A stretch of DNA of 64,000 bases from Eumeta japonica (taxonomy: Eukaryota; Arthropoda; Insecta; Lepidoptera; Psychidae): assembly GCA_005406025.1 (NCBI GenBank), contig BGZK01000837.1, forward strand, positions 62,001 through 126,000, given 5' to 3'. A model generated the notes under the pieces. That model was not told the DNA's origin. It did not search any database and saw nothing but the letters and a program-made list of their open reading frames with translations. The position numbers were made by a program, and so were the translations under genes. This document shows positions 1 to 11,160 of the stretch, in pieces (position 1 is the stretch's first letter; each line of letters starts with the position of its first letter).

Positions 1-934
1 CAATTATTATCATAAATTAGCCAAATAGGCCAAGTGTTACTACGACTTTAATCAGAGACAGCCCTTCTAACATTTTGATGTCAGTTACAGGTTTTAATAT
101 AACTTTAATCTCTTTAACTGAGTAATAATTGTTTCTGTTCTGACTAAAAACGATATAGAAGAGTTAAAAAATAATTCAGCTCCAACAGTGGTTCTAGAAC
201 TTTAATGAACGATGTTAGACAGAATTTAGAATTAGTATAGTTAAGATGTCATATCTTCAACCTGTTTGTAGCACCTAAATCTACACAACGGTGATCGCTG
301 ACTCTCGTAAACACATGTTGTTTTGTAGTTGTTGCCTTGAAGTGTCTTATATATTTTTAGGTATTATATTGGCTGTATGGTACAGACACGGGTTGTAAGA
401 CTGAGTTTGTCAAGAGTGTAGTAACACAAGATACTAAACGTGTTGAACTACTCATTTGTACAGTTTTAAGCTGTAACGTTTATGTCATTAATGCTCATTG
501 TGTTAGGCAGATACTCTTTAAAGGCAATGTTAAAGTGATAGTTAGATAGACAAAACATGTATGGATGGATGTTAATACTCAGAGCCAAAGTCTTTGGAAA
601 GTTACGGATTGTGTTATATTATATAAAAACCTTTTTACGAACTGGAGAAAATATTTTACCTAGTGTTATTAATTTACATTAAAATGAAATGATTACAAAC
701 TTGGAGTAAACAAAAAAAAACTGATCCAGTGAAAAAAAAGATTTAGCAGGAATTTACTGGATTCGGTTAATAATGATACGAATGACACAAATAAATCATA
801 TAGTTGTAGTTATATCCGATTAGATTCTGTTGTGCCAGCTATTAGAAAAAATAAAGAAGATCTGTTACAAAATAAAAATACAAATAGTCATGAGTAATTT
901 TGGTCAAGTTCGAGTGGAGACACAATAGGTTTCA
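1..934. other. AT-rich DNA, nothing recognised
   Basis: No coding frame, repeat array or RNA gene was recognised. The part after about 740 may be the upstream end of the transposon relic at 935. Confidence 0.5.
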
Positions 935-1552
935 GTGGATCAAGAACAAGAAGAAACTCAAGTAAACCTCAATTTCTTCGATTTCATATCACTTAGAAAG
1001 CCAGAAAATGATAACAAAAAGGAAGAAAAATTTAGTGATATTGATAAAATTACAACACTAACAAAAAAATTAAAAAGGTGGTCTACAGAAAACAATATTA
1101 CCCACGCCGCTTTAAAATAGTTGCTGTCGATTTTGAATGAAATACATGTTAGTACTAGATTATTGCTTCCGAACGATCCTCGAACAGTTTTGCCGACTCC
1201 AAAAGAAATTGGTATTAAAAATATCGAAAGAGGACAATAATGGCACCATGGTATAATTGAACCTTTAATACAATTTCTTAAGGATTTCGTGTCCATTCAC
1301 AATACTATTCATATAGGCTTTAATTTTGACGATCTACAAATATTTAAGAGTAAAGACAAAAAGGAGTTTTGGCCAATATTAGCTAATGTGAATGAGAATA
1401 TATTCACGATTAGTATGTACTATGGTAGAAGTCAAAAAGATTAGAATAATATTTAAAAGATTATGTACCTGTGATAAAATCGTTTCTTTTTAACGGAATA
1501 ATTACAAATGAGAAACTTGTTTTTATAAAAATCAAATGTTTTATTTGTGATT
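935..1552 (+). pseudogene. Relic of a transposon-type ORF
   Basis: The frame starting MDQEQEETQ at 935 runs to TAG at 1118 and then continues in the same frame with further stops to about 1443, after which a shifted frame carries on to 1552. Readable segments are LKRWSTENNITHAALK, LLPNDPRTVLPTPKEI, NFDDLQIFKS, KEFWPILANVN and FIKIKCFICD. This pattern (W...N.IT..AL, P.D.RT.L.TP, D.L..FKS....FWPIL, F.CD) is one I know from multicopy insect ORFs annotated loosely as transposase-domain proteins. Several in-frame stops and at least one frameshift mean it is dead. The class of element is not certain. Confidence 0.5.
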
Positions 1553-3224
1553 TGTATTTTCACATATAAGTTTTCTTTTGTTTGGCTAATCAAGTCTTCT
1601 TTTTATTTTATACGCAAGTTACTGTTATTATTATGCAAGGTACCTTACTCTTCTTAAAAGTTGGGTTACTGGTAAAAACTAGCCAAGTCAAATGTTGAAT
1701 TTCAATTTAATATTTGATTTACAAATAAATTTCGGCATTATGTAACCTATTTATCTCTGAATTATTTTGTTAGTGAAATCGACAAACTAACTTATTCTTA
1801 ATATTGAACTTGGTTGTCATTTTCACATTTATGTTTTCGATGGGATATACAACAATCGGACACTCATAAAAAGACGCTCTACAGAACATAAGCCATTCGT
1901 AAGTTTTTAGTATACCTACCAAAACATTGTATTTTTTTTTGGGATTTTTCTATACTTCTAGTTTTTTACTATTTCGTTGACGGACGCTAATCCAGTCAGT
2001 TTGTAAAATTCTTAGCCAGTTGTATTGTCTTGACTATAGTAAGTGTAATCATTTAAGCGTATTATTGCACTGTTAAGTGTACTAAAGACTGCACAATATT
2101 CTTGACTAAAGATGAAGTATCTCAAAATGTGTAATAGATGACTTAAGTGAACACATACAGCTTTATTGTAATATCGCCATTGCTTTGGTGAACAAACCTT
2201 TAAATTGACTGGTTTAATCAATATTTGAGAAAAAAATACCCCATTATTTATGTTACTTTTTTCATTTCATTGATGCCACTGGCCAAGAAGCAATAAAAGA
2301 AAAATGTACGAATTTGAGGTGTCTATTTGGATCTTCATAAGTTTTATTTGAAATCTTTAATAAATCCTGGGTGCGTTAAAAATTGAAATGGAAAACATGG
2401 CATAAGTTTATAGTAAAATCACAACGGCAGATTGTTTTCACTTCCCTAATAAAAATAACTTGAATACTATACTCCTGTCATTATATCTCACCATTCGGTG
2501 AGCAGTGCTGATTTTATGTTATTATTATATGGTTGATAAAGGATTTTGAACACAAAAAATATACAATTGGGTCATAATGTACTCAGGAAAGGGTAAGACG
2601 CTCACTAGAGATTCTTATAAATAATCATTACGCATCAAAGTGTCAAACTTTTATTTATTCTTAGCCGACGTTTTTCTATAACCCATGGTGATAACTAAAC
2701 CATCTGCAACCACATCTGCAAACACTCTTGCGCAGGTGCTTTGATACCCTTATGCCAGTACTCTACAGGCTTTCCATAACCTTTACCTGTAAATCGTGTG
2801 CCTCCTTCGTGGTTAGAAGTGAGTTAGAGCACTCTACATCTCTACTATTACAGGTATTCATAACACTTTAATACTCGAAGGGAATCAATATACGAAATGG
2901 TATACAGTTTTTTCTAATGCTAAAGTAATATTTGGGAGCCACTTGCGTCAGAATTATACTAATGTGCGACAGATTCTATCATAGCTTTCAACTGCGATTA
3001 ATCAGGGTGAAATTATTAGTTTCTTCCAGACCAGCAGCATAATGAATTCTGTCACACAGGTGATGCTTTGACATCTCACTAGAGGAAAAGAGGACTTATA
3101 ATGGAATATGACCATACCAATGTAACATAAAACCTAGAAATGCATTACTTCAGTTTTACAACCCCATAAAGCCGTAATTGCGGACTAAATTGCTTTGTTG
3201 TAACATTTTAATGTTTCTGAATAA
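1553..3224. other. AT-rich DNA, mostly featureless
   Basis: The only denser part is 2660-2860, where the minus strand has an open frame with GGTRFTGKGYGKPVEYWHKG in one phase. I cannot assign it and see no splice context. Confidence 0.35.
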
Positions 3225-3270
3225 GTTGTAAGTTGAAAATTTTAGTAGACTAAAATTTTTAATTTACAAC
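3225..3270. repeat. Inverted repeat, 21-bp arms
   Basis: The arms 3225-3245 and 3250-3270 pair with two mismatches over a 4-nt spacer. Confidence 0.75.
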
Positions 3271-3439
3271 TGAATCTGAAATTATCAGATCGTAAGAAAA
3301 AGATGTAATGTCTTTTTACGTAAAGAAACGCATTACCTTATTAAAGTTTTATTCCAACTCAATGTACATGGGTAAATGTGAAAGTCCTTAGAAAATCAAA
3401 AAGTGAGTAAACCAGTAAGTTAATTTTTTTTTTTATATT

Positions 3440-4300
3440 TTAGAATAGTATCTGTTGAGATCAATACGTGCTGGACGTGAGTCAGTATTTCTATACCTAA
3501 CGTCCCCAAATTGTTAGTTATTTGTCAGCAGTATGTGGCAAGATGTTATCATGATGAAAGAGAATCCTACTACGAGGTTTTTTTCAGAACTTTTGCCAGA
3601 ACTTTTTCCAAAACAAGAAGCAAACAATTGTTAATGTACTAGTTTGTAGTGACTGTTTTTATCTTCTAAAACAATTGTTGCGTAGTAAACTTATCATTAC
3701 GAAAAAAGAGACCACCCACCGACGTTTCGACCTTGTTTTACTTTAGCAAGCAACTCTTCGATAGGAATCAGTCATTGAACAGACTGTCTTTTGGTTTTGT
3801 AATCGCAACGATTAATCCAGCTTTATTCACCTGCATTCTTTCAAATTCAGCATTTGAGTCGCCACTGGTAAATCTTTGTATCATTTTGCAGCACCAATTA
3901 ACACGAAGGAGTTTTTGAGCTTCGGTCAAATTATGACGTAATCCACCGAGTACAAAGCTTTTTGACCGCTAAGTGTTGATAAAGGATTTCGTGCACTTAA
4001 CTCATACCAATGCCTAAGCTTATCCAAATCTGCTGGTAGGTATGACTCTTTTATCAGGCTCTGCCATGAGCCTCGCAGCACTGATGTTGTCTTCTGTCGT
4101 TGCCATAGAAAAACGTCCTTCACGTAGGTTGTCAGTCAGATTAGTGCGACGACGTTTGAATTCGTTAAAGCAGTTGTAAACAATGGCAAGGAATGGAGCT
4201 ATATCATGAAAGGTCAACTGTTATAACTTTCTTGTTAGATTAAATGGCAACAGAAATCATAGAAAATCATTGCACGAAAATTTTCTCACGTTAAATTCAT
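3440..4300 (-). pseudogene. Degraded mariner transposase
   Basis: Read on the minus strand from ATG at 4300: MNLT-stop-ENFRAMIFYDF, then NCFNEFKRRRTNLTDNLREG, ATTEDNISAARLM, and with frameshifts RVNWCCKM(I)QRF and FHHDNILPHTA near 3560, then ILTHVQHVLISTDTI near 3480. These are the ordered landmarks of a mariner transposase: the N-terminal helix-turn-helix, the E/DFKRGR..L.D..R.GRP linker, the second catalytic Asp in HHDNA..H, and the S-P-D-L-A segment, where the Asp context is lost. Many stops and shifts make it inactive. Terminal repeats were not found. A more recent mariner lies at 47901-49116. Confidence 0.75.
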
Positions 4301-4844
4301 TTTGACATTAGACAAGCAAAGCAATTTTGTTTTCGTTGCCAAATCGTAAAAACAAATGACAGATGAATTCAATGTACAGAATAAAGTTGGCAAAGAGGAC
4401 CAATTTTAAAATTCAAATCTGTTTTTTTTATCGTACTTTTTCTAAGTGGCCAGTTCTAAAAATTTTAAGTACCACCAATCTTCTTCTATCTATCTACATA
4501 TATGTATATAAACAAAGTTTATTTTCTTTGTTCGAGGTAAACTCAAAAACTACAGAACCGATCGGCGTGGGACCACGACCATTCGACGCGGAATTAATTG
4601 TAGGTGGTTTTAGGCTATCTATATTTTTTTTATTTCGTCAACCCTTTGCCACTTTTTTTCAATTTATTTGTGTAATCCGCTTTCGCGCGACACTGTTTTC
4701 TGGCTCATAACAGAGAAAAATAATTTGACATAACCTCTATATTTCTATAAGTTGCCATAGAAACAACTCTAATCATTTGATTTTTAAAATATAACCTAAA
4801 TATTTGATTGATTGAAAGCTTAGAATAAGCTAAAAGGATTAAAG

Positions 4845-5713
4845 ATGTCAAGTTAAGAAAGTATTGAAAGTTTTGTTTGTGTGCTGATCATGTGTTTGGA
4901 TATGATAATTGGTCACATGAGATTAAATCTCACACTATGGGTAAGTTATATTTTTTAAACTGATATAGAAAATAATCTGATTGAACTTTTCGATAAAATT
5001 TTAGTTTTGTAATTTCTTGATATTATGAATTATTTATAAATTATTATAAAACAGAAAATAAATCAAGAAGGTGTTACATTAGATGCAATACAATAGTTAG
5101 AGTTTCTTTAAAAGATGAAAGATTCCACGAAGGGATCGGCTGCTACGAAGATATTGATAATGAAAGCGAAGTCGGTTTTGCAGAAATTAGAAAGGTAAAT
5201 TTATAATGCATATATATTATTATTATTATATAATTACATAATAATAAAAACTAGTATACCATAATTATGGAACCTTATTATTAATAAATGATTTCCGATT
5301 TATTTAGAAATCATTAACTGATGGAATTTTCAATACTCTACTCTTTTTTGAAGAGATTAAATCTTATTTAGAACGAAAAAATAACGAAAGAATGTTTCGC
5401 TTAATGAAAGTAGAGGAAAAACAAAAAGAATGGAAATTAAAAAGTTAATTTTCTCTTATCAATTAACTATTGTATTATGTTATTTATCTAGAAAATTGCT
5501 GAAATAAAAATAATGATATTCTTATCAGGAGAGGCTGAACAGAAGAAAGGAGCAGGACAAGAAGCGGAACCGAAGACAGGGGCTGAAGAAGAGAAGATGG
5601 AGACACGAGATGGAGACCAAAAACCGACAAGAAGAAAAGAAAAAAAGATTTATCATAAAATGAATGAAAAAAAGATTGAGAAAATAATAAATAAGAGATT
5701 ATTTAATACATAA
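4845..5713 (+). pseudogene. Rad52/Rad22-type gene, four exon-like blocks, N-terminus disrupted
   Basis: Blocks 4845-4940, 5055-5194, 5308-5443 and 5529-5713 join with matching phases across GT/AG introns (donor G|GTAAGT, acceptor AAAACAG). The domain reads FGYDNWSHEI, then VRVSLKDERFHEGIG, then EIRKKSLTDGIFNTL. This corresponds to the Rad52 N-terminal core (human FGYNGWAHSI, VRVQLKDGSYHEDVG, ARKEAVTDGLKRAL), which anneals single-stranded DNA and helps load recombinase. The last block adds a lysine/glutamate-rich tail to TAA at 5713; AATAAA follows at 5729. Odd points: the obvious ATG (4845) is followed three codons later by TAA, and a 1-nt frameshift near 4881-4884 is needed to reach the domain frame, which is open only from 4868. 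The usual N-terminal 40-50 residues are also missing. It is either a decayed copy or a gene using an upstream exon I cannot see. If the third block does not splice, its frame stops at 5446. Confidence 0.62.
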
Positions 5714-5841
5714 AAAAGGAAGTTGAAAAATAAACAACAAAATATTAGAATAAAATTTCCCACAATGAAATTAAGTTAACAACTTAAGATTGTTTTTTTT
5801 TATTTAATTAATTTGAACGAATTTATGGAACGAAAACATTT

Positions 5842-5842
5842 A

Positions 5843-5886
<44 letters not shown>
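5842..5886. repeat. (TA)n microsatellite
   Basis: Nearly pure TA dinucleotides directly next to the foldback element at 5894. Confidence 0.9.
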
Positions 5887-5888
<2 letters not shown>

Positions 5889-5893
5889 GTATA

Positions 5894-6220
5894 TTAGGGT
5901 GTGCCAAAATTCAATTTCTGTGAAGGACCTTTTAAAACCGAAATTCTGAGTTCCTCTTTTAATAGGAGCTGTATTTGGGCATTTGCTAAGATATTTCGGG
6001 GGGAGACAATTTATTTGATTTTAATAAAAATTTTTAACAGGAGTTTTGTTTGGGCATTTCCGCTTAAGTTTTAAAACTTTACCAGAAGTGCCCATCTAAA
6101 ACTCCTCTTAAAAAAATTTATGAAAATCAAATAAATCGTCTTCTAAAATATTTCAGGAAGTAACTCAAAATTCTGATTTTAGAAGGTCCGTCATGGAAAT
6201 TGGATTTTGGCACACCCTAA
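5894..6220. mobile_element. 327-bp foldback (MITE-like) element
   Basis: The ends are TTAGGGTGTGCCAAAA and, inverted, TTTTGGCACACCCTAA. The complementarity continues through almost the whole element: AAGGACCTTTTAAAA pairs with TTTTAGAAGGTCCGT, and both arms contain TTATTTGATTTT and GGAGTTTT..TGGGCA. No ORF. It looks like a non-autonomous foldback DNA element. No clear target duplication was found. Confidence 0.72.
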
Positions 6221-6229
6221 TCTATATAA

Positions 6230-7020
6230 GAGATACCCAGGTATCTATTAACTCATCACGATATCTCTGAAACCATAAGGCGTAGAGACTTGAAATTCGG
6301 TTGGTATATTATTTTTGCCGAGTTGAGGTCAGCTAAAAACGGATTTTATGAAATTTCACCCGCAAGGAGGGTTGCGGGGGAGTTAATTAAAAAAAACTTT
6401 TAGAAACTTCACATTTTCAAACCATATATTTTATAGGTATGTAAAACTTGGCCAAAAAATTTTTATATATTTTCAATATTGGTAGTACTCGCCTCTCCGG
6501 CGTAAGCCTTCCCTAAACCTTTCCACATCTCTTTTCTTCATACCTTCTGCATCCAATTTGACCCACATCTTGTACTAAATAAGTCTCTCCCCCTTTTTGT
6601 AGGCCATCCTTCTTTCTTTTTCCATGTTTTGCCAACCATTCTCCTAAGCACTTCATCAAGTACCATTTCAGCAATCTAATTCTCTACCGTACATCTAATA
6701 TTTTCGTTTTGTTTCTTATGTTTTAATTGCTTGCTTTGTCAGGCAGTTTCAACCAAGCATACCTTTTTTCATTTTACGTTGGCAAACGGCAACTGTAATC
6801 TCGTCATCTTCTTTCCTCAAAGACCGCGTCTGGCAGACTAATATTAGACATGGCAGTATTTCTATTTCATATACAACACGTTTACACTCCGGAAATATAC
6901 CTATTGTGTAAACACATATACGTATGCAGCTGACACACACGCCACACGTCTATTCTGCAGTACTATACCTATACATAGACATACGATTGTAAATAAGCTA
7001 TAAGATAGTAAATGAATCTA
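6230..7020. other. Repeat-like but unclassified DNA
   Basis: Low-copy-looking sequence with CACCCGCAAGGAGGGTTGCG near 6360 and C/T-rich stretches at 6500-6640. No frame worth calling. Confidence 0.35.
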
Positions 7021-7026
7021 AAGGAA

Positions 7027-7074
7027 CTGTCACTCCTCTACGCCAAGTGTATACTTGGCGTAGAGGAGTGACAG
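7027..7074. repeat. Perfect inverted repeat, 22-bp arms, 4-nt spacer
   Basis: The arms 7027-7048 and 7053-7074 are exactly complementary (CTGTCACTCCTCTACG... with ...CGTAGAGGAGTGACAG); the spacer is GTAT. Confidence 0.92.
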
Positions 7075-7437
7075 AGAGATGAAAGAGAGTTAATCTTTTA
7101 TCTTTCATCTGGCTGTCTCAAAAGTGTCGGTCGGACACTTTTTTTCGTGTTGTACCTACCCGCCAATCGCGCGATAAGATACTTCATTCCAATAAATACT
7201 AATTATGTATTAAATAAAATTTCGGTATTCATGTCAACTAACAAAGAAAAAGAGTGGGTGCGTAAATTCTGTGTGAATGGTTTCATCTGTCTTAATTATC
7301 GGGATCTATTTTACTGACTCCTAAAAATGAGGAGGTTTGCAATTCGACTGTATTTTTGTGTGTGTATGTTGCGCGGTATCTTCATCAATTGTGAGCCGGT
7401 TTCATAAAATTATTTTTCTGTACTTTCGTACAGTGTA

Positions 7438-7493
7438 AATGGGACCATTTCGGGAGTATACACTTTCGTGTATACTCCCGAAATGGTCCCATT
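7438..7493. repeat. Perfect inverted repeat, 26-bp arms, 4-nt spacer
   Basis: The arms 7438-7463 and 7468-7493 are exactly complementary, around the spacer TTTC. A smaller hairpin with the same TTTC loop (GTAC-TTTC-GTAC) lies just upstream at 7420-7431. Confidence 0.92.
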
Positions 7494-7925
7494 GTCACCA
7501 AAACAGAATCTGATGATGAAATCTTATTTACTCAATTATTTATTTTTGGATTCGGTGCCAATCAAAGCAAGTTTAACATAACATAAGCAAAATTACAAAG
7601 TTATAGTCCAGGTCCACGCCGTAGATTTTCCGTGAAAAGTCGGGATAAAATCATAACAATAGCTTTAACATTTGCTCGGCACTAGACTAATCGAAATACG
7701 TATTCGCTTAATTGATTCTACGAATAGTTGTACGAAGCTTTGAGCCAAGATATCTATTGAAACTTTAAGCCCTCATTTTACATCACTAAGGATTGAATGT
7801 CGGCATCTTCTTTCTAGTCATTGCCTACATCCTAAGAGAAATCCCTTTCTAAATTTCAGTTTTCTAGGTCCAAAGGTTAGAACCAAACGTTGATAAATCT
7901 GTGAGTCAGCCAGGATATATATATA

Positions 7926-7957
7926 AGTGTGTGTGTGTGTGTGTTGTGTGTATAGCT
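7926..7957 (+). repeat. (TG)n microsatellite
   Basis: A TG run with one interruption, next to a short TA run. Confidence 0.85.
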
Positions 7958-8089
7958 ATTTTAAACATTTATAACACTTTCATGAAATAAACGGAGTTAA
8001 AATATTATCCTAAAAAAATAATTCTTTATGGCAGGTACGTCTCCCACGGTTCAGGCTTATGCAAGAAAAGACAAAGAGGTCTGGACATG

Positions 8090-8260
8090 AATCGCGTTTA
8101 CAATAAGCGTATATGGAATTCGAATAGCGCGCCCGCGCATCTATTTGTACAATCGTGTTCAGCGGGAAAATGACAGCGGCCGGCAACAGACAAACACCTA
8201 CGCGTTCTACTCGCTGAATTGCGCAGGCGGACGTCGCGAAAGGCCCTAGGTACTGAATAC
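8090..8260. other. GC-richer island 1
   Basis: Rich in CG dinucleotides (GAATAGCGCGCCCGCGCATC, GACAGCGGCCGGCAACAGAC, GCGCAGGCGGACGTCGCGAA) within otherwise AT-rich DNA. No frame with splice sites. A promoter, untranslated exon, conserved element or old insertion is possible. Confidence 0.3.
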
Positions 8261-10029
8261 ATACCTACTTAGATATACTATAATATATAATGAATAGGTA
8301 CTAATACTGAAAGGCGGCTTACTATAGGTCATAGACAATAGAAGATGTGAATGATAGTAGAACTACATTAATGTTAATAAAATCGTGCCTTTTTGAAATT
8401 GTACTTTTACATAAATATATAGATACATTTATTCGAATAGAACTCTAAAGATCGATCAATATAAACTTAAAACAAATCAGTCCGAGAGCTCTGTACAAAA
8501 ACAATTAATCTTAGTTTCCAAAGCATTAGCTTAATGACAATAAGTAGCGCCTGTTTGTTACGAATCAAGGCTGAGGTGCAAAACCGATTGCAGAACTTCA
8601 AAAGGTGCTCAAAGTCTGAGATTAGTTTTAGGGTTGGGCATAAGGGCTCAGAATAATTTAACGACTCACTAAAACTTTTGGAGCTAAAATAACAGCTCTC
8701 ACGATTCATTCTTGTTATCGTATCCATAATTTACTTTATCAAAAAACAAATATCACTGTCGTTTGTCTTTTACAATATTTTAAAAGAGACGTTATTCTTG
8801 GAACTACGTGAACGTAAACGTCTTCATTTACAGATTATGCTCAAATAATTAAATAAATAGTTACTGAAATGAAATTTCCAATAAGTGAATAATGTAAACA
8901 TAGCTATATAAATTTCTATACTGCATTAACAACAATTAATTACAACGTCAATTAATTTAATTTCATTTTAAGCAGAATCATTAATTGATTAAATTTGAAG
9001 TATTTTGAATCGGAGTAATCTTTATATTCCATGTATTTTTCTTTTTTATTCTTAATTTAATTTTTGAGTCTAGATAACTCACAAGAATAACTTAGGATAT
9101 ACATAATTAATGTATTACTATGAATACATATTACATTTATTATAATATTGAAGCCCATCTTTCCCCAATCAGATATTCTATTCTTTCCTCACTTGCTCGT
9201 TTTCTCCTTTAAATGCCACAAAAAAAGTTAATTAAAAATATATAGACCTTATCATAGTATTAAGAATTAAAGTATTCACAAAAGAGATTTATTATAGTTC
9301 GATAAATGAATACAAATTAATTCATCAGAATATAAATTTCCCAACCCTATGTGAGATTTATGAAGTGATACAGCTGTATTGGGTAAGTGGATAAGCAAGT
9401 CACTTAGTGACACGATCATTCAATGATATAATTGGATTTAGTGAAATGCTTATACACACAACAAGCACACGCGCGTGGCTTTGTTTGGTAATGATTATCA
9501 CTAATGATTATATTCATTTATTATCATAATGAGTATTTTCGTAACATATACAGTCTCTTACTACTGATGCAACTGAAAAATAAATGAAAACTGCCTAATT
9601 TATGTGTACAAAATGAAAGTCTTAAAGCAAATACAAACAATAACAGAACAAGGAAAAAATAACACTTTTCAAACGGTGTTTTGTTTAATTTTTACACAAG
9701 TTTCAAATACGTAAAATATATCTAATCTACAATCTAAACATATTCATTTAAATCTGCCAGTTCCATAACAGAAAGCAGCCATAATACAAGGAGTAACATA
9801 TCGCAAGATTTACCCACACCCAGATTCATTTCCAGATGTATTTAAATTCCAAAATTTTCACATCGTCATAGGTCCCATATACGATTTAAAATTTAATATC
9901 AGCAAAAGTGTGAATAGAATGAATATAGATGAAAGGAAATACTATTACAAAGCTAGAATTTTGAATGATATTTCATTTATAAATATAATTGGTTTCATTT
10001 GTTTAACACCACACAAATTTACTCCACAA

Positions 10030-11160
10030 AACCATCGTTCGAGGTTCCAAGTTTGGCAATTAGTCGCCGAAATTTACTCTGTAAGCCCCAAGAAGGTCGA
10101 GGTCGCCTAATTCGGATGGAAGGGGTCGGACCTTTACCCCACCACCTGGTTAAGGAGCTGTTCACATGAATTAAATAACAATAGGTCATTGTGGCTTCTA
10201 TGTAACGCTCGCGAACGTTAATTGATTCGCCGACCCGGATGTAGGGGTATTAGTCTATTAATTAGATCGTCCCTTTGTTTGTGTTAATTTTGTAATATCT
10301 TTCTAATCATCTTCCAGTCTTTGCAATTTTTAGATGTTATTTTATTGCTATTTTTTCAAGCGGTATTAATACCGTTACTGCGTATGAAATGAAAAATAAA
10401 GGTAAACATTTACATTTTTATCATTTTATTTACTATCTATTTAACGAATCACAATGATATCAAGTTTACGAAAAATAGTTTTAATCACTATGAATATCAT
10501 TTTATGGGCGAAAACTGTCTAGTTATAGCAGCAAACAGTTATTTGTTTTCAAATTTGGACAAGGTATGCTCCGAATCATTACTATTTGTTTTGACTTATT
10601 GATTGACACAACTAAAAAATTCTAAATATAATATTTGGATAGAACTGCACTTGTATTACTCCTAATAATTACAAAAAATAAAGGAAAACAAAAATATTCA
10701 AATAGTTCCCTGGAATTTCGAGGCATTTTTAGTTTCGAAACAAGTATCCCTAATGTGCTCCCTTCGGGTCTTTCGGGGAAGTATAAAATTACAACGCGGG
10801 ATTGGTTCAGTTAAAATGTGCTCCGGCATCAAACATGCACAACCTGCGGGCGGGCGAGGGCGCGCGATTAACGTTGATGAAGTTTGGGGAGTGTACGTTC
10901 ATACAATTAGCCCGCAACGAATATCATCAGCGGACTCATCGAGGAAGAATGAAGCGGAATATTTTTTAACTAAACACCAAATAACTATGTCGATACTACG
11001 TGGTCAGGAACTTTGATTTCTAACCTGAAAGCGACGGGTCCGCGTGCTGACCAACTGGAAATCAACCATTTAGTTTCTAAACCGATTCAAATTAAACCGC
11101 TCGTTTAGTGCCCCGTAGGCCACCTTACGGCGACGATTCTGAAAATTGTTACAGTGTCGA
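10030..11160. other. GC-richer island 2
   Basis: Two blocks (10030-10270 and 10750-11160) with frequent CG and little repetition, e.g. CCTGCGGGCGGGCGAGGGCG near 10845 and GCCACCTTACGGCGACG near 11120. The open frame 10753-11016 (87 codons) has no homology I recognise and is probably a by-product of composition. Confidence 0.3.

Noticed and set aside
2660..2860. Possible minus-strand coding fragment
   Set aside because: One phase gives a protein-like run but it is short, lacks splice sites and matches no family I can name.
4363..4710. 115-codon plus-strand frame
   Set aside because: Hydrophobic, phenylalanine-rich translation with no recognisable motif, no splice context and no relation to the neighbouring mariner relic.
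5894..5900. Telomere-like TTAGGG
   Set aside because: A single copy at the end of a foldback element, not a tandem telomeric array.
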